Part shown: piece after piece, positions 1 to 8,606 of the stretch
How the letters are laid out: each line of letters opens with the position of its first letter
How positions within the stretch are numbered: the stretch's first letter is position 1
From: Photorhabdus asymbiotica
Lineage (GTDB): Bacteria > Pseudomonadota > Gammaproteobacteria > Enterobacterales > Enterobacteriaceae
Assembly (NCBI RefSeq): GCF_003634575.1
Contig: NZ_RBLJ01000001.1
Coordinates: 186,001 to 250,000 of the forward strand
Reading direction: 5' to 3'
DNA: 64,000 nt
The notes under the pieces: generated by a model
Told to the model about the DNA's origin: nothing
Database searches by the model: none
What the model saw: only the letters and a program-made list of their open reading frames with translations
Made by a program: the position numbers and the translations under genes

Positions 1-624
1 TTCCAGTTGAGCAACCGAGAGATGTGTTAAATGAGTTAGCTCTTTGAGACGGATCGTTTGATCAAAATGTTCACGAATATAATCATCAACAATCGCCAGT
101 TTTTGGTACACAGGATGGTTTTCCTTAATTTCCATCAGATCATGAGAAATTCCAGCCATACCAATAACTTGATTATGCTGATTATACAATGGCAATTTAT
201 ATGTCATGCACCAGCCTGTTTTACGCCCATGGTAAAAATGGAGTTCCAGCTGGTTTTGGATAATCACCCCTTGATGTAATACACGTAAATCTTGTTCGGT
301 GTAACAGCTACCCATTTTGGCCGGAAAGACTTCCGAGGAAGTTTTACCGAGTAGTGAAGAGATCGATTTAAATCCGCAGCGCGTAGCCAATGTAAGGTTA
401 GCAATGAGATAACGTGCTTTGATATCTTTAATAAAGAAAACCACACTGGGAATCGCATTTAGCAAAGGGGTAATTAAAGCAACCGTATTGAGAATATCTT
501 GCAAGTTATTGGGTTTGTGATTAACAAGCCCACTGCACAGTGTTGATAAAAACTCAATATTACAAACATCATAGCCGCTTTTTTCATTATTCTGGTATAG
601 GTTGTCATGGACTATATTCATCAT
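1..624 (-). CDS. PAS-domain AraC-family regulator (partial)
   Basis: The frame is open for 208 codons from an ATG at 624 to the left edge, so the 3' part lies outside the window. Residues about 45-155 read as a PAS-type sensor domain (SVVFFIKDIKARYLIAN, then TGWCMTYKLPLYN and VIGMAGISHDL). After a short linker the protein enters an AraC-type helix-turn-helix segment (DDYIREHFDQTIRLKELTHL). A GGAG sits six bases before the ATG at 624; an adjacent ATG at 621 is equally possible. It is divergent from the epimerase operon, so I infer that it controls that operon, as AraC-type regulators do for hydroxyproline genes in pseudomonads. The ligand is unknown. Confidence 0.85.
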   Translation of the reverse strand, partial: MMNIVHDNLYQNNEKSGYDVCNIEFLSTLCSGLVNHKPNNLQDILNTVALITPLLNAIPSVVFFIKDIKARYLIANLTLATRCGFKSISSLLGKTSSEVFPAKMGSCYTEQDLRVLHQGVIIQNQLELHFYHGRKTGWCMTYKLPLYNQHNQVIGMAGISHDLMEIKENHPVYQKLAIVDDYIREHFDQTIRLKELTHLTHLSVAQLE

Positions 625-747
625 CAATATCTCCAGGATATTATCACTAATATAAGATTATTAATCTTATATTTGATTATTTATCTTGGCTAAATAAATA
701 TCAGATTTAATATATACGCAATGTTCAAAAGCAATATATTATGTTCA

Positions 748-763
748 TGTGATAATTATCACA
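748..763. promoter_or_regulatory. CRP-like operator
   Basis: The sequence TGTGATAATTATCACA is a perfect 16-bp inverted repeat that fits the CRP consensus TGTGA-N6-TCACA. It lies 125 bp upstream of the regulator start and about 510 bp upstream of the epimerase start. The distance suggests that it acts mainly on the regulator gene or on both genes through looping; this is inference. Confidence 0.7.
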
Positions 764-900
764 GAAATTCGTTGCCATTATTTTCATTTATTTGATTTAT
801 TTGATTTATTTTTATATTGGGTATAATTTATAAATTGTTTTTTTAGTAAAGATAAAACTCAACGATTTATTTGTAATTTTTCATTTTATTAGAACGTCTC

Positions 901-1152
901 TATACCCAATAGATTTCGAGTTGCAGCGCGGCGGCAAGTGAACGAATCCCCAGGAGCATATACCCTATGGATTTCAAGATGCATCGCGACGGCCAGGGAG
1001 CGAATCCCCGGGAGCATAGATAACTATGTGACCGGGGTGAGTGAGTGCAGCCAACAAAGAGGCAACTTGAAAGATAACGGGTATAGATAACTCTGTGACT
1101 GGGGTGAGTGAAAGCAGCCAACAAAGCAGCAACTTGAAAGATGAAGGGTATA
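901..1152. repeat. ERIC element interrupted by another ERIC
   Basis: An outer 127-bp ERIC palindrome (901-960 plus 1086-1152) starts TATACCC and ends GGGTATA. It is split at its central TA by a second complete ERIC. Removing 961-1085 restores a normal 127-bp element with one copy of the TA target. Confidence 0.9.
959..1085. repeat. ERIC element nested in another ERIC
   Basis: This is a complete 127-bp ERIC, TATACCC to GGGTATA, inserted in the middle of the outer copy. Its sequence differs from the outer copy (for example the TTTCAAGATGCATCGCGACG left arm), so it belongs to a different subgroup and was not formed by local duplication. Confidence 0.9.
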
Positions 1153-1233
1153 TGATAATTCAGCAATCTTTTCACTATGCTGATTTCAACATGTTATGGT
1201 ATGAAACTCATCAAGCGACAAACAAAATATTAC

Positions 1234-1268
1234 GCCACCATCTGGTAAAAATGTACTAATTTGGTGGC
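1234..1268 (+). promoter_or_regulatory. Hairpin covering the epimerase ribosome-binding site
   Basis: GCCACCA at 1234-1240 pairs with TGGTGGC at 1262-1268. The right arm contains the only purine-rich stretch (GGTGG) before the ATG at 1272, so the stem could mask the ribosome-binding site. This is a reading from sequence only; no folding calculation was made. Confidence 0.4.
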
Positions 1269-1271
1269 CTT

Positions 1272-2222
1272 ATGGCAGAGAAAAACGCATATCAGATTAT
1301 TCACGTCATTGATTCACACACAGGTGGAGAACCCACACGCACGGTAATAGAGGGATTTCCATCTCTTGGCAAAGGAACCGTTGCCAAACAGCGGCAGCGC
1401 TTTGAAGCTGAATTTGATCACTGGCGCCAGGCTCTCATTCTTGAACCAAAAGGGAATGATGTATTAGTGGGTGCACTCTTATGTCCACCTGCTGCACCAG
1501 AAGCCGATATAGGGGCTATCTTCTTTAATAACGCAGGGTATTTGGGCATGTGCGGCCATGGTACCATGGGCCTTATTGCTTCACTCCATCATCTGGGCCG
1601 ATTAAAACCTGGCAAGTATAAAATTGAGACACCTGTTGGTCTTGTGGAAGCCGTGCTCCATGAAAATAGAGAGGTGTCTGTTCATAATGTCCCCTCTTAT
1701 CGTTATCAACAGAATATCACCGTAAATGTGCCTGATGTGGGTGATGTTAATGGCGATATTGCCTGGGGAGGAAATTGGTTTTTTCTGATTAGTCAACATG
1801 GTCAGTCGCTAACTCCCCGCCATATCGCTGAACTCACGCAATACAGTTGGGCCGTTAGGCAAGCATTGGAACAAACGGGGATCACGGGTGAAAATGGCGA
1901 GTGTATCGACCATATCGAATTGTTTGCTCCTGATAACCATGCGAATAGCCGCAATTTTGTGTTATGTCCGGGGAAAACCTATGACCGTTCACCCTGTGGC
2001 ACTGGAACAAGCGCTAAATTAGCCTGCTTAGCCGCAGATGGAAAATTGCAGCCTGGTGAGATTTGGCGACAATCGAGCATTATTGGCAGTGTTTTTGAAG
2101 CCCAATATCACTGGGTTGGTCAGAAAATTGCTCCCGTGATCCGGGGAACAGCGCATGTTTACGGTGATAATAAATTAATCATCGCTAAGAACGATCCTTT
2201 CGCTTGGGGAATTAACCTATGA
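1272..2222 (+). CDS. Hydroxyproline 2-epimerase / proline racemase family
   Basis: The 316-residue protein has the two-cysteine active site of the proline racemase family: Cys94 in [12 protein letters not shown] and Cys242 in [12 protein letters not shown]. The MCGHGT and SPCGTGTS contexts are typical of 4-hydroxyproline 2-epimerases rather than of trans-3-hydroxyproline dehydratases, which lack the first Cys. The family converts trans-4-hydroxy-L-proline to cis-4-hydroxy-D-proline in the cytoplasm. The stop overlaps the next start (ATGA), and the following three genes encode a D-hydroxyproline dehydrogenase-like enzyme, which supports hydroxyproline over proline as substrate. Proline racemization remains possible. 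Confidence 0.85.
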   Translation: MAEKNAYQIIHVIDSHTGGEPTRTVIEGFPSLGKGTVAKQRQRFEAEFDHWRQALILEPKGNDVLVGALLCPPAAPEADIGAIFFNNAGYLGMCGHGTMGLIASLHHLGRLKPGKYKIETPVGLVEAVLHENREVSVHNVPSYRYQQNITVNVPDVGDVNGDIAWGGNWFFLISQHGQSLTPRHIAELTQYSWAVRQALEQTGITGENGECIDHIELFAPDNHANSRNFVLCPGKTYDRSPCGTGTSAKLACLAADGKLQPGEIWRQSSIIGSVFEAQYHWVGQKIAPVIRGTAHVYGDNKLIIAKNDPFAWGINL

Positions 2223-3337
2223 CCCCATCTCAAATATCGGATGTTATTATCGTTGGCGCTGGTATTGTTGGAGCCGCATGTGCTTATCAGTTAGTACAAG
2301 ACGGTTTGAGCGTTGCTGTCATTGATGATGGTGGTAAAGGGGCGACACAGGCAGGAATGGGCCATCTGGTGTGTATGGACGATAATCCTGCCGAATTGGC
2401 ATTGAGTAGTTACTCATTAGATATATGGCGAACATTCACCTCTCATATGCCAGAAAATTGTGCATGGCGTGGATGCGGTACACTTTGGCTGGCCGATGAA
2501 GAAGATGACATGGCACTTGCTGAGGAAAAAAGCGCACATTTTGCCAACTATGGAATTGAAAATATTCTGATGACAGCAACCCAGATTCATCAAATAGAAC
2601 CTATGGTGAAAGCTGGAATAGCCGGTGGTTTATGTGTTCCTGGAGATGGAATTGTCTATGCACCGAATGTCGTACACTGGTTTCTTGCTGCCTGTAATGA
2701 AAAGATTCACTTCATTAAGGGACAAGTCCATGCCTTAGAGCCTCAGTCTGTTGTGTTGAATGATGGAAAGAAATATTACGCACCGAGAATATTGTTGGCA
2801 AATGGGTTGTGGAGTACACATCTGTTACCTGAATTACCTATTTTCCCTAAAAAAGGGCAATTGGCGATTACCGATCGTTACCCTCCCTGCATCACCCATC
2901 AATTGGTGGAATTAGGGTATAGTGCCAGTGCGCATGATGATGGCACGTCAACGGCTTTTAACGTTCAAGCCCGGCCTACTGGTCAGCTCTTAATTGGATC
3001 TTCACGCCAGTTATATAACGAAAAACCCACAATTGATCTCACCCTACTCCGTTCTATGCTCCAACGCGCACTTCATTTTCTACCTCAGCTTGGTCAGATG
3101 AATATCTTACGTTGCTGGTCTGGTTTTCGTGCCACGACTCCGGATGGTTTGCCGCTATTGGGACAACATCCTGATTGTGAATGGCTATGGCTGGCTGTGG
3201 GCCATGAAGGATTAGGAGTGACGACAGCACCGGGCAGCGCCAGAATCATCGCTGCATTGATGCTGAACAGAAAAACAGAGATTGATCCATCACCTTACCA
3301 ACCTGCACGTTTCACCCCTAAGTCCGTCAAACAGTAG
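2219..3337 (+). CDS. FAD-dependent D-hydroxyproline/D-amino-acid dehydrogenase subunit
   Basis: This 372-residue protein belongs to the DAO/GlyDH flavoprotein family. The N-terminal FAD-binding loop is [20 protein letters not shown] (about residues 9-28), and the C-terminal FAD-contact segment is [14 protein letters not shown] followed by [16 protein letters not shown]. It overlaps the epimerase by 4 bp, so the two are translationally coupled. With the small ferredoxin-like subunit and the larger FAD/NAD oxidoreductase that follow, it resembles the heteromeric D-hydroxyproline dehydrogenase of pseudomonads and hydrogen-cyanide-synthase-like complexes. Its expected product is pyrroline-4-hydroxy-2-carboxylate. 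Confidence 0.8.
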   Translation: MTPSQISDVIIVGAGIVGAACAYQLVQDGLSVAVIDDGGKGATQAGMGHLVCMDDNPAELALSSYSLDIWRTFTSHMPENCAWRGCGTLWLADEEDDMALAEEKSAHFANYGIENILMTATQIHQIEPMVKAGIAGGLCVPGDGIVYAPNVVHWFLAACNEKIHFIKGQVHALEPQSVVLNDGKKYYAPRILLANGLWSTHLLPELPIFPKKGQLAITDRYPPCITHQLVELGYSASAHDDGTSTAFNVQARPTGQLLIGSSRQLYNEKPTIDLTLLRSMLQRALHFLPQLGQMNILRCWSGFRATTPDGLPLLGQHPDCEWLWLAVGHEGLGVTTAPGSARIIAALMLNRKTEIDPSPYQPARFTPKSVKQ

Positions 3338-3352
3338 CATGAAGAGGTTGCC

Positions 3353-3607
3353 ATGATACTCAAAAACCCACCGTTTATTACTTTGTTTATTGATAGCAAA
3401 CTGATCACCGTTCCTGCGGGGATTACTGTTGCGACTGCGCTGGCTTATACCGGTGATGAGCACTGCCGTATGTCGGTATCACAGCAATTGAGAGTACCTT
3501 TTTGTGGTATGGGGATCTGTCAGGAGTGCCGTTTGATGATTAATGGTCGCCGTCATTTAGCGTGCCAGACAATGTGTGAAATGGGTATGAAAGTTGAGAG
3601 GATCTGA
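3353..3607 (+). CDS. (2Fe-2S)-binding small subunit of the dehydrogenase
   Basis: The 84-residue protein is a minimal plant-ferredoxin-type domain with cysteines in the pattern C-x4-C-x2-C-x11-C (CGMGICQEC, then RRHLAC). This matches the small iron-sulfur subunits (HcnA-like) of heteromeric amino-acid dehydrogenases, which pass electrons between two flavin subunits. It starts 15 bp after the previous stop with an AGAGG ribosome-binding site, and ends 2 bp before the next gene. I infer that it is a structural part of the same complex. Confidence 0.8.
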   Translation: MILKNPPFITLFIDSKLITVPAGITVATALAYTGDEHCRMSVSQQLRVPFCGMGICQECRLMINGRRHLACQTMCEMGMKVERI

Positions 3608-3609
3608 AC

Positions 3610-4929
3610 ATGGCAACATCTTCTTCTACCGTATTGCACTGTGATGTGTTGGTTGTTGGCGCCGGACCTGCGGGATTAGCTAGCGCACAGGCCGCCTTAC
3701 AAGGACGGCAAATCGTTATCCTGCTTGACGACAATCCCAGAGCAGGCGGACAAATTTGGCGTCAAGGACCATTTCATGCATTACCCCCCATAGCGAAACA
3801 TTATCTATCGGTGCTATCAGAAGACACATTGACCTACTTACCGGGTTGTAAGGTAATTACTGTAGACAGCCAATGTGTCACTGTTGCAACAGCAAGTCAG
3901 TACCGAATTATCCACTATCAACGCATTATCCTTTGTACCGGGGCCAAAGAAAAATTACTGCCTTTTCCTGGATGGACATTGCCGGGTGTCACGGGCGCTG
4001 GAGGATTGCAAGCACTGATAAAAAATGGCCTACCCATGACTGATGAGCATGTTGTGATTGCTGGTAGCGGCCCGCTTTTGCTTGCGGTTGCAGAGACGGT
4101 GAACAAAGCGGGAGGGAATGTAGTCGGGATCATTGAACAAGCGCCTTTGTACCGCTTAGTAGCGTTCGGCTTGCGCTTAATCCGTTGGCCAGAAAAATTG
4201 CGTCAAGCCATCACGCTCATGCCACTTAAAAATTATTACAAAAACAGCATAGTGTTGGGTGTAGAAACCTCCATAGCAGGAAAGTTGACTGGCGTATATA
4301 TCAGGCATAAAGGGCGGAAACAAAAATTATCCTGTACACGTCTGGCATGTGGTTTTGGTTTAAGGCCCAATACGGAATTAGCACAACTATTTGGTTGCTT
4401 GTTGGATGAACAAGGAAACATTCAGGTAGATACGTGGCAACAGACAACCATACCCAGTGTATATGCAGCAGGAGAATGTACAGGTATTGGTGGCAGTGAA
4501 CTTGCCCTTTGTGAAGGGTTTATTGCCGGATTTGCAGCAAGTGATGAATACGCACTGGCTGAAGCATGGCAGCAGAAACGAATAAAATGGCGGCGTTTCA
4601 CCGCAGCGGTAGCACAAACATTTAAATTGAATGAAGAGATCACACAGTCTCTTCCACCCGATACGTTGATCTGCCGTTGTGAAGATGTGAGTTTAAAAGA
4701 GCTTGAATCATTTCAGAATTGGCATAGCGCAAAAATGGCGACACGGTGCGGTATGGGAGCTTGTCAGGGAAAAATCTGCTCTGCCATTCTCCACGATATC
4801 AAACATTGGGCGATACCCTCTCCTCGCATTCCACTATCGCCTGTGAGTCTTGAAACGCTGGCAGAAGAATTCCCCTTTCAAGAAGGACAAGAAGCAGAAC
4901 TCGGAAAAGAAAACCCCAGCCGTCGCTGA
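3610..4929 (+). CDS. FAD/NAD(P) oxidoreductase subunit with BFD-like iron-sulfur domain
   Basis: The 439-residue protein begins with a Rossmann FAD motif (VVGAGPAGLASAQAALQG, about residues 16-33) and has a second dinucleotide motif around VVIAGSGPLLLAVAE. Near the C-terminus, LICRCEDVS and TRCGMGACQGKIC give the four cysteines of a BFD-type [2Fe-2S] domain. The architecture is that of the HcnB-like large subunit in D-hydroxyproline dehydrogenases. It is the last gene of the four-gene operon. The downstream enzymes of hydroxyproline breakdown (deaminase, semialdehyde dehydrogenase) are not in the window. Confidence 0.8.
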   Translation: MATSSSTVLHCDVLVVGAGPAGLASAQAALQGRQIVILLDDNPRAGGQIWRQGPFHALPPIAKHYLSVLSEDTLTYLPGCKVITVDSQCVTVATASQYRIIHYQRIILCTGAKEKLLPFPGWTLPGVTGAGGLQALIKNGLPMTDEHVVIAGSGPLLLAVAETVNKAGGNVVGIIEQAPLYRLVAFGLRLIRWPEKLRQAITLMPLKNYYKNSIVLGVETSIAGKLTGVYIRHKGRKQKLSCTRLACGFGLRPNTELAQLFGCLLDEQGNIQVDTWQQTTIPSVYAAGECTGIGGSELALCEGFIAGFAASDEYALAEAWQQKRIKWRRFTAAVAQTFKLNEEITQSLPPDTLICRCEDVSLKELESFQNWHSAKMATRCGMGACQGKICSAILHDIKHWAIPSPRIPLSPVSLETLAEEFPFQEGQEAELGKENPSRR

Positions 4930-4968
4930 TCAATAAATGATGACACACTCAAATTTGTTTAATCGCCT

Positions 4969-4978
4969 TTGCTATAAT
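4969..4978 (+). promoter_or_regulatory. Extended -10 promoter for the P1 peptidase gene
   Basis: TTTGCTATAAT contains TGn followed by a perfect TATAAT at 4973-4978, about 60 bp before the start at 5040. No good -35 hexamer lies at standard spacing, as is usual for extended -10 promoters. Confidence 0.5.
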
Positions 4979-5039
4979 TCACCTCTTTACTCATTAAAAT
5001 ACATAATAAATTAATTTAAAGATTAAGGTGTGAGCATTT

Positions 5040-6011
5040 ATGTATAAAACAAATGGAACAATCCTGGATGTGCCAGGTATCAAGGTTGGACATGCTGAAG
5101 ATGAATTAAAACAAACCGGTTGCAGCGTCATTATTTTCAACGACGGCGCTGTTTGTGGTGTTGATGTCAGGGGTTCTGCACCGGGAACAAGGGAAACCGA
5201 GCTTTTAGATCCCATTAATATCATTCAAAAAGTCAACGCAGTGGTGCTAAGTGGCGGTAGTGCTTTTGGATTGGATTCCGCCTCTGGCGTCATGCGCTAT
5301 CTTGAAGAAAGAAAAAAAGGTCTTGATGTCGGTGTCACTGTCGTACCTATCGTTCCAGCCGCAATAATTTTTGATCTAAATTTTGGCGATCCTGCTGTTC
5401 GTCCTGATGCCAAGATGGGCTATATTGCAGCACAAAACGCTTCTACCAACGCTTTTCCATCGGGAAACATTGGTGCCGGTGCCGGGGCCATGATAGGTAA
5501 GATAGCTGGTTTTGACAAAGCCATGAAAGGTGGACTTGGAACAGCATCTGTTAAATTACCCGGGGGGCTAACAGTAGGCGCAATGGTTGTTGTAAATGCT
5601 GTTGGTGAAATCAGAGACCCTAAAAATGGCAAAACCATCGCAGGTGCATGTGATGAAAATGGTCATCTTATCGATCTCATTTCCTACATTTTAGAAAATT
5701 ATAAAGATCATCATTTCACTCAGGGAATAAATACGACGATTGGTATAATTTGCTGTAACGCAAATATGAATAAAAGCCAGATGAAAAAAGTTGCCCAGAT
5801 GGCTCATGATGGCCTTGCAAGGACAATATACCCGGTTCATACCATGAGTGACGGAGACACTATTTTTGCAGCGACAACAGGGGGAGTGGATTCATCGGTG
5901 AATATTGTTGGTATGCTTGCGGCTGAAGTCATGGCTGCCGCAATTTTAGATGCTGTAAAATCAGCTAAATCAAAATTTGGCGTTAGAGGTTATGCCGATT
6001 TAGCAAAATAA
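5040..6011 (+). CDS. P1 (DmpA/NylC-like) family peptidase
   Basis: The 323-residue protein has the hallmarks of the DmpA/P1 (S58) N-terminal nucleophile family: VVLSGGSAFGLDSASGVMRY, GNIGAGAGAMIGK and GGLGTASVKLPGGLTVGA. Such enzymes are made as precursors and cut themselves to expose the nucleophile. Asn231-Thr232 in INTTIGII aligns by pattern with the Asn-Thr cleavage site of 6-aminohexanoate oligomer hydrolase NylC; DmpA uses Gly-Ser. Members are aminopeptidases, beta-peptidases or amide hydrolases, so the substrate cannot be read from sequence. It has its own promoter and an AAGG ribosome-binding site. It may release amino acids for the preceding operon, but that is speculation. Confidence 0.85.
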   Translation: MYKTNGTILDVPGIKVGHAEDELKQTGCSVIIFNDGAVCGVDVRGSAPGTRETELLDPINIIQKVNAVVLSGGSAFGLDSASGVMRYLEERKKGLDVGVTVVPIVPAAIIFDLNFGDPAVRPDAKMGYIAAQNASTNAFPSGNIGAGAGAMIGKIAGFDKAMKGGLGTASVKLPGGLTVGAMVVVNAVGEIRDPKNGKTIAGACDENGHLIDLISYILENYKDHHFTQGINTTIGIICCNANMNKSQMKKVAQMAHDGLARTIYPVHTMSDGDTIFAATTGGVDSSVNIVGMLAAEVMAAAILDAVKSAKSKFGVRGYADLAK

Positions 6012-6065
6012 AAAATACTGGGTTACTTCTCGAAGCACGATGAAATTCATAATCCACAACGTTTT

Positions 6066-6099
6066 ATCACCCTTTTCACAAATGAGTAAAAAGGGTGAT
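6066..6099. terminator. Hairpin between convergent genes
   Basis: ATCACCCTTTT at 6066-6076 pairs with AAAAGGGTGAT at 6089-6099. It sits between the convergent peptidase and cyclase-like genes and could stop transcription from both sides, although neither side has a strong T run. Confidence 0.45.
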
Positions 6100-6133
6100 T
6101 TGGTCCTAATGGGTAATAAGATATCTCACAGTT

Positions 6134-7036
6134 TTATCTTTTCCGACTAAATCTAGCCATCCCCGGTTTTTCAGAATTAGGAACAAAACCTGGATTTCCA
6201 GCGCCCGGTTTCCAACTCACTTTCATTTTTGCGCCAACCTTGTTGTAAAACTTTTCTAATTCATAAATATCATTGGCTATTATCCATTTTCCTTTACAGA
6301 TAATAGCAACTGGAAACTCTCCAGGTTCGGCAACAACTTTAACAATCCCACCACGTTTCTTGACTTCTTCTCTCTCTTTATCCATAGCAAAAGCAGGATA
6401 ACTTACCTGAGGACCATGTCTGATAACATTATGTTCTTTATCTTCAAATGGCCGGTTTAAATCAGATTGAGCAATAAATCGGTTAATAAGATCAATAATT
6501 TTCTTTTCTTCTAATGAAGCAGATGGAACTGAATGTGGCTGTGTCGTGAAACTAATCATGTCATGCATATCATAGTCGCCAGTGAAAGGCAGCGCAGCCC
6601 AGTTCTCTTTTCCTTTCAAGGAAGAGAGACTTACTTCGAGATTATTTAAATCTATTGGATAAACTCTTTTCCTGACCAATCCATCTGATAACCCGTGGTT
6701 ACTACTCATATACATCCCTTTAAGATGACCACTTTGTCTATCCCAGTGACCAACATAACCCTCAATAGAGGCTTGCTGCACCTTATTTATGACATCTGAA
6801 GCTTCACCTTCAGAATAAGCTTTTCTAATTGAACCAGGTTTAATTGTTTTTTCTAGTATATCGTGTCCTTTCGCTGCGGCACCTTTACTCAGCGCCCTCA
6901 AAGTTGGTTCCCCTGCCGCACGAAAACTGACAGCAAAATTACCCACTTTAGACGCTTTTTCAATCGCCTTCATGTGCCCTTCCCAAATAAATTCTCTTTT
7001 AACTTGTTGGCGAACACCAACATCATTCTCGAACAT
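6134..7036 (-). CDS. ExoY/CyaA-like nucleotidyl cyclase toxin
   Basis: The 300-residue protein matches the class II adenylate cyclase toxins (CyaA, edema factor, ExoY, MARTX ExoY domains). Visible landmarks are Arg39 in VSFRAAG, Lys56 and Lys63 in GAAAKGHDILEK (CyaA Arg41, Lys58, Lys65), the metal-binding Asp pair Asp154/Asp156 in PFTGDYDMHDM, and EHNVIRHGPQ with His207 (CyaA His298). The Asn expected six residues after that His is Tyr213 here, so activity is not certain. Such enzymes make cAMP or cGMP inside host cells after activation by a host protein (actin for ExoY, calmodulin for CyaA). The ATG at 7036 has AGAGGA nine bases upstream; a TTG at 7045 abuts it. There is no signal peptide or PVC-type leader, so the export route is unknown. 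Confidence 0.75.
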   Translation of the reverse strand: MFENDVGVRQQVKREFIWEGHMKAIEKASKVGNFAVSFRAAGEPTLRALSKGAAAKGHDILEKTIKPGSIRKAYSEGEASDVINKVQQASIEGYVGHWDRQSGHLKGMYMSSNHGLSDGLVRKRVYPIDLNNLEVSLSSLKGKENWAALPFTGDYDMHDMISFTTQPHSVPSASLEEKKIIDLINRFIAQSDLNRPFEDKEHNVIRHGPQVSYPAFAMDKEREEVKKRGGIVKVVAEPGEFPVAIICKGKWIIANDIYELEKFYNKVGAKMKVSWKPGAGNPGFVPNSEKPGMARFSRKR

Positions 7037-7524
7037 ATTTATCAATCCTCTGAATAATTAAAAAGCAAAATAACCAAAATAAGATGAGCATTAACTTATT
7101 TAAATATTCTTCCATCTATGTGGTATATACAACAAACTCTAAACCAAATTAATCCATACATCACGATTAAATATTAATTTTATGACAAATCAGAAAATGC
7201 AAATCCAAAATCCAAAGTCCACTTCAGTAACTGGGTCACCCAACAGTATTAGACCTAAAAGCCCCGATCGGTTATTTTTCACTATGTGACGGGTTATGAT
7301 GGATTAGTCTAGAAACGCTGGCAGCGGAAGCTAATCAAGACAACTGATTAATCATAAAGAGACTGAAAATATCTTTATCAGTGATGTATAAAAAAGCATT
7401 ACGGGCGAAAGCAACCAACCTTAAATATAAAAAACTCAGGAATGGAGTTCCCATTCCTGATTATGATGATTTAATTCAGACTAAAACAAAATTAAATCAG
7501 ATACCAAGCTATCATTTATTTATC
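7037..7524. other. Gene-poor AT-rich stretch
   Basis: No supported gene lies in this 488-bp stretch. The segment from about 7340 to 7510 is an imperfect copy of 8945-9110: both contain GAAATATCTTTAT or GAAAATATCTTTAT followed by a hairpin and lie downstream of a MIY-family gene, so they belong to a duplicated unit. Confidence 0.55.
7436..7460 (-). terminator. Terminator of the first MIY-family gene
   Basis: TCAGGAATGG (7436-7445) pairs perfectly with CCATTCCTGA (7451-7460). On the minus strand the stem is followed by GTTTTTTATA. It lies 65 bp past the stop of the gene at 7525. Confidence 0.7.
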
Positions 7525-7794
7525 TTATGAAGAAATCAAATGATAAATATTATCACCACTATCTCTGACATGATCGTCAAAAATAATAACAAAACTGTTA
7601 TGTGAAGCAGAATATGATTTTTTTGCACCTCTCTGTATGACTGAAAATACGAAGCCATCCCCATCCGTATCGGATAGATCCCACACTTTTACATCTTCAC
7701 AATCAATATCCAGATATTCTTCTCTATCCTCCTCCCCACATTTACTAACCGAAACTTTAACCGGTTCACTTGAGAGGTTTTTAATATAAATCAT
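7525..7794 (-). CDS. MIY-family small protein, copy 1
   Basis: This 89-residue protein has no function I recognise. It is one of three paralogs here that begin MIYxKN and share the pattern V-V-x-I-S-K, then W-x-x-(S/T)-D-x-x-G-F-(V/L)-x-S-I and a late (I/V)(V/I)I. The regular alternation of hydrophobic residues suggests a small all-beta fold. I chose the ATG at 7794 because all three paralogs have a G-rich ribosome-binding site (GGGG) just before MIY; an in-frame ATG at 7806 overlaps that site. It has no signal peptide and is transcribed alone, with its own terminator. The protein is notably acidic. Confidence 0.65.
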   Translation of the reverse strand: MIYIKNLSSEPVKVSVSKCGEEDREEYLDIDCEDVKVWDLSDTDGDGFVFSVIQRGAKKSYSASHNSFVIIFDDHVRDSGDNIYHLISS

Positions 7795-7964
7795 ATAATT
7801 CCCCATTATATCAACAATATGGATTTACATTTAGTTCAAGAATATATTATATACACCACAATTAAATTAAGAAAACTGGTTCAAGATAAAAAATATTTTA
7901 GTGGACCAGTATCGAAATTTTATATCTAGAAATAAAGATATTTATAATAACTTTTAGTCTATAT

Positions 7965-8243
7965 TTAGACAGATGGTAAAGAATATAAAGGAGATATCCC
8001 TCTACCGTTATTTTCAACAGAGCTACTATAAATAATTATGTAGCCATCTAATCTCATTGAATACAATACTGGTTTATTATCCCCCCATATTATTGACATT
8101 AGAAAACCACGTTCATCCGATCTAAACCACTGCACCACCTCTCCTGGACCAATCTCAAGATATTCGTCATTAGCTTCTTCACCACTCCATTTACTAATTG
8201 CAACTTTAACCACTTTATCTGAAACATTTTTAGCATAAATCAT
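7965..8243 (-). CDS. MIY-family small protein, copy 2
   Basis: This 92-residue protein starts MIYAKNVSDKVVKVAISKW and keeps the family landmarks (EYLEIGPGEVVQWFRSDERG, FLMSIIWG). GGAGGGGG lies immediately upstream of the ATG at 8243; a longer reading from 8312 would run through that ribosome-binding site and is rejected. The promoter region 8244-8531 is nearly the same as that of copy 3, which shows a relatively recent duplication of gene plus upstream region. The function is unknown. A small secreted or surface beta-sandwich, or an antitoxin-like protein, are open possibilities without direct support. Confidence 0.65.
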   Translation of the reverse strand: MIYAKNVSDKVVKVAISKWSGEEANDEYLEIGPGEVVQWFRSDERGFLMSIIWGDNKPVLYSMRLDGYIIIYSSSVENNGRGISPLYSLPSV

Positions 8244-8531
8244 ATTACCCCCTCCATTATATCGACATAGATTTATATAGAACTGATTCAACAATACCCT
8301 AATATGTACCACAATGAAATTAAGTTAAGTATAGATGAAAAAAAACCAATACAACGATTATTTGTGTGGCTCTCATCAAATTTTTAGACCTAGAAAAGAA
8401 AACACCTAAAATATTAAATTACATTAATTGGATTAATGAAAATATTTTCAATCTAAATTTAGTAACTCAATATTATATTGTTGTAAATATAATAATTGTC
8501 ATTAATGTATATTTACAACAATTTCCTATCA
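8244..8531. repeat. Duplicated upstream region, unit 1
   Basis: The region upstream of MIY copy 2 is repeated almost base for base upstream of MIY copy 3 (9417-9444 plus 9572-9841). Unit 1 has two copies of the pentamer TTAAG (8320-8329) and no ERIC. It ends abruptly at an ERIC fragment. Confidence 0.85.
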
Positions 8532-8537
8532 TGGGTT

Positions 8538-8583
8538 TATATCTAATAGATTTCGAGTTGCGGCGCGGCGGTAAGTGAACGAT
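8538..8583. repeat. Truncated ERIC (left arm only)
   Basis: About 46 bp match the left arm of an ERIC (AATAGATTTCGAGTTG, then GGCGG-AAGTGAACGA) and then the similarity stops. It marks a deletion or rearrangement junction between the duplicated unit and the antitoxin gene. Confidence 0.8.
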
Positions 8584-8606
8584 ATTGGTATCTAACAGCA
8601 AATCCA

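Larger units (their letters stand above)
625..1271. other. Divergent intergenic region
   Basis: This 647-bp stretch contains no supported gene. It holds a perfect CRP-like palindrome at 748-763, AT-rich sequence on both sides, a nested pair of ERIC elements at 901-1152 and a short hairpin just before the epimerase start. Promoters for both flanking genes must lie here, but I could not place them securely. Confidence 0.7.

Noticed and set aside
900-1175. A 91-codon minus-strand frame across the nested ERICs
   Set aside because: It is composed of ERIC sequence; similar frames occur in the copies at 10004 and 36049, so it reflects the repeat and not a gene.
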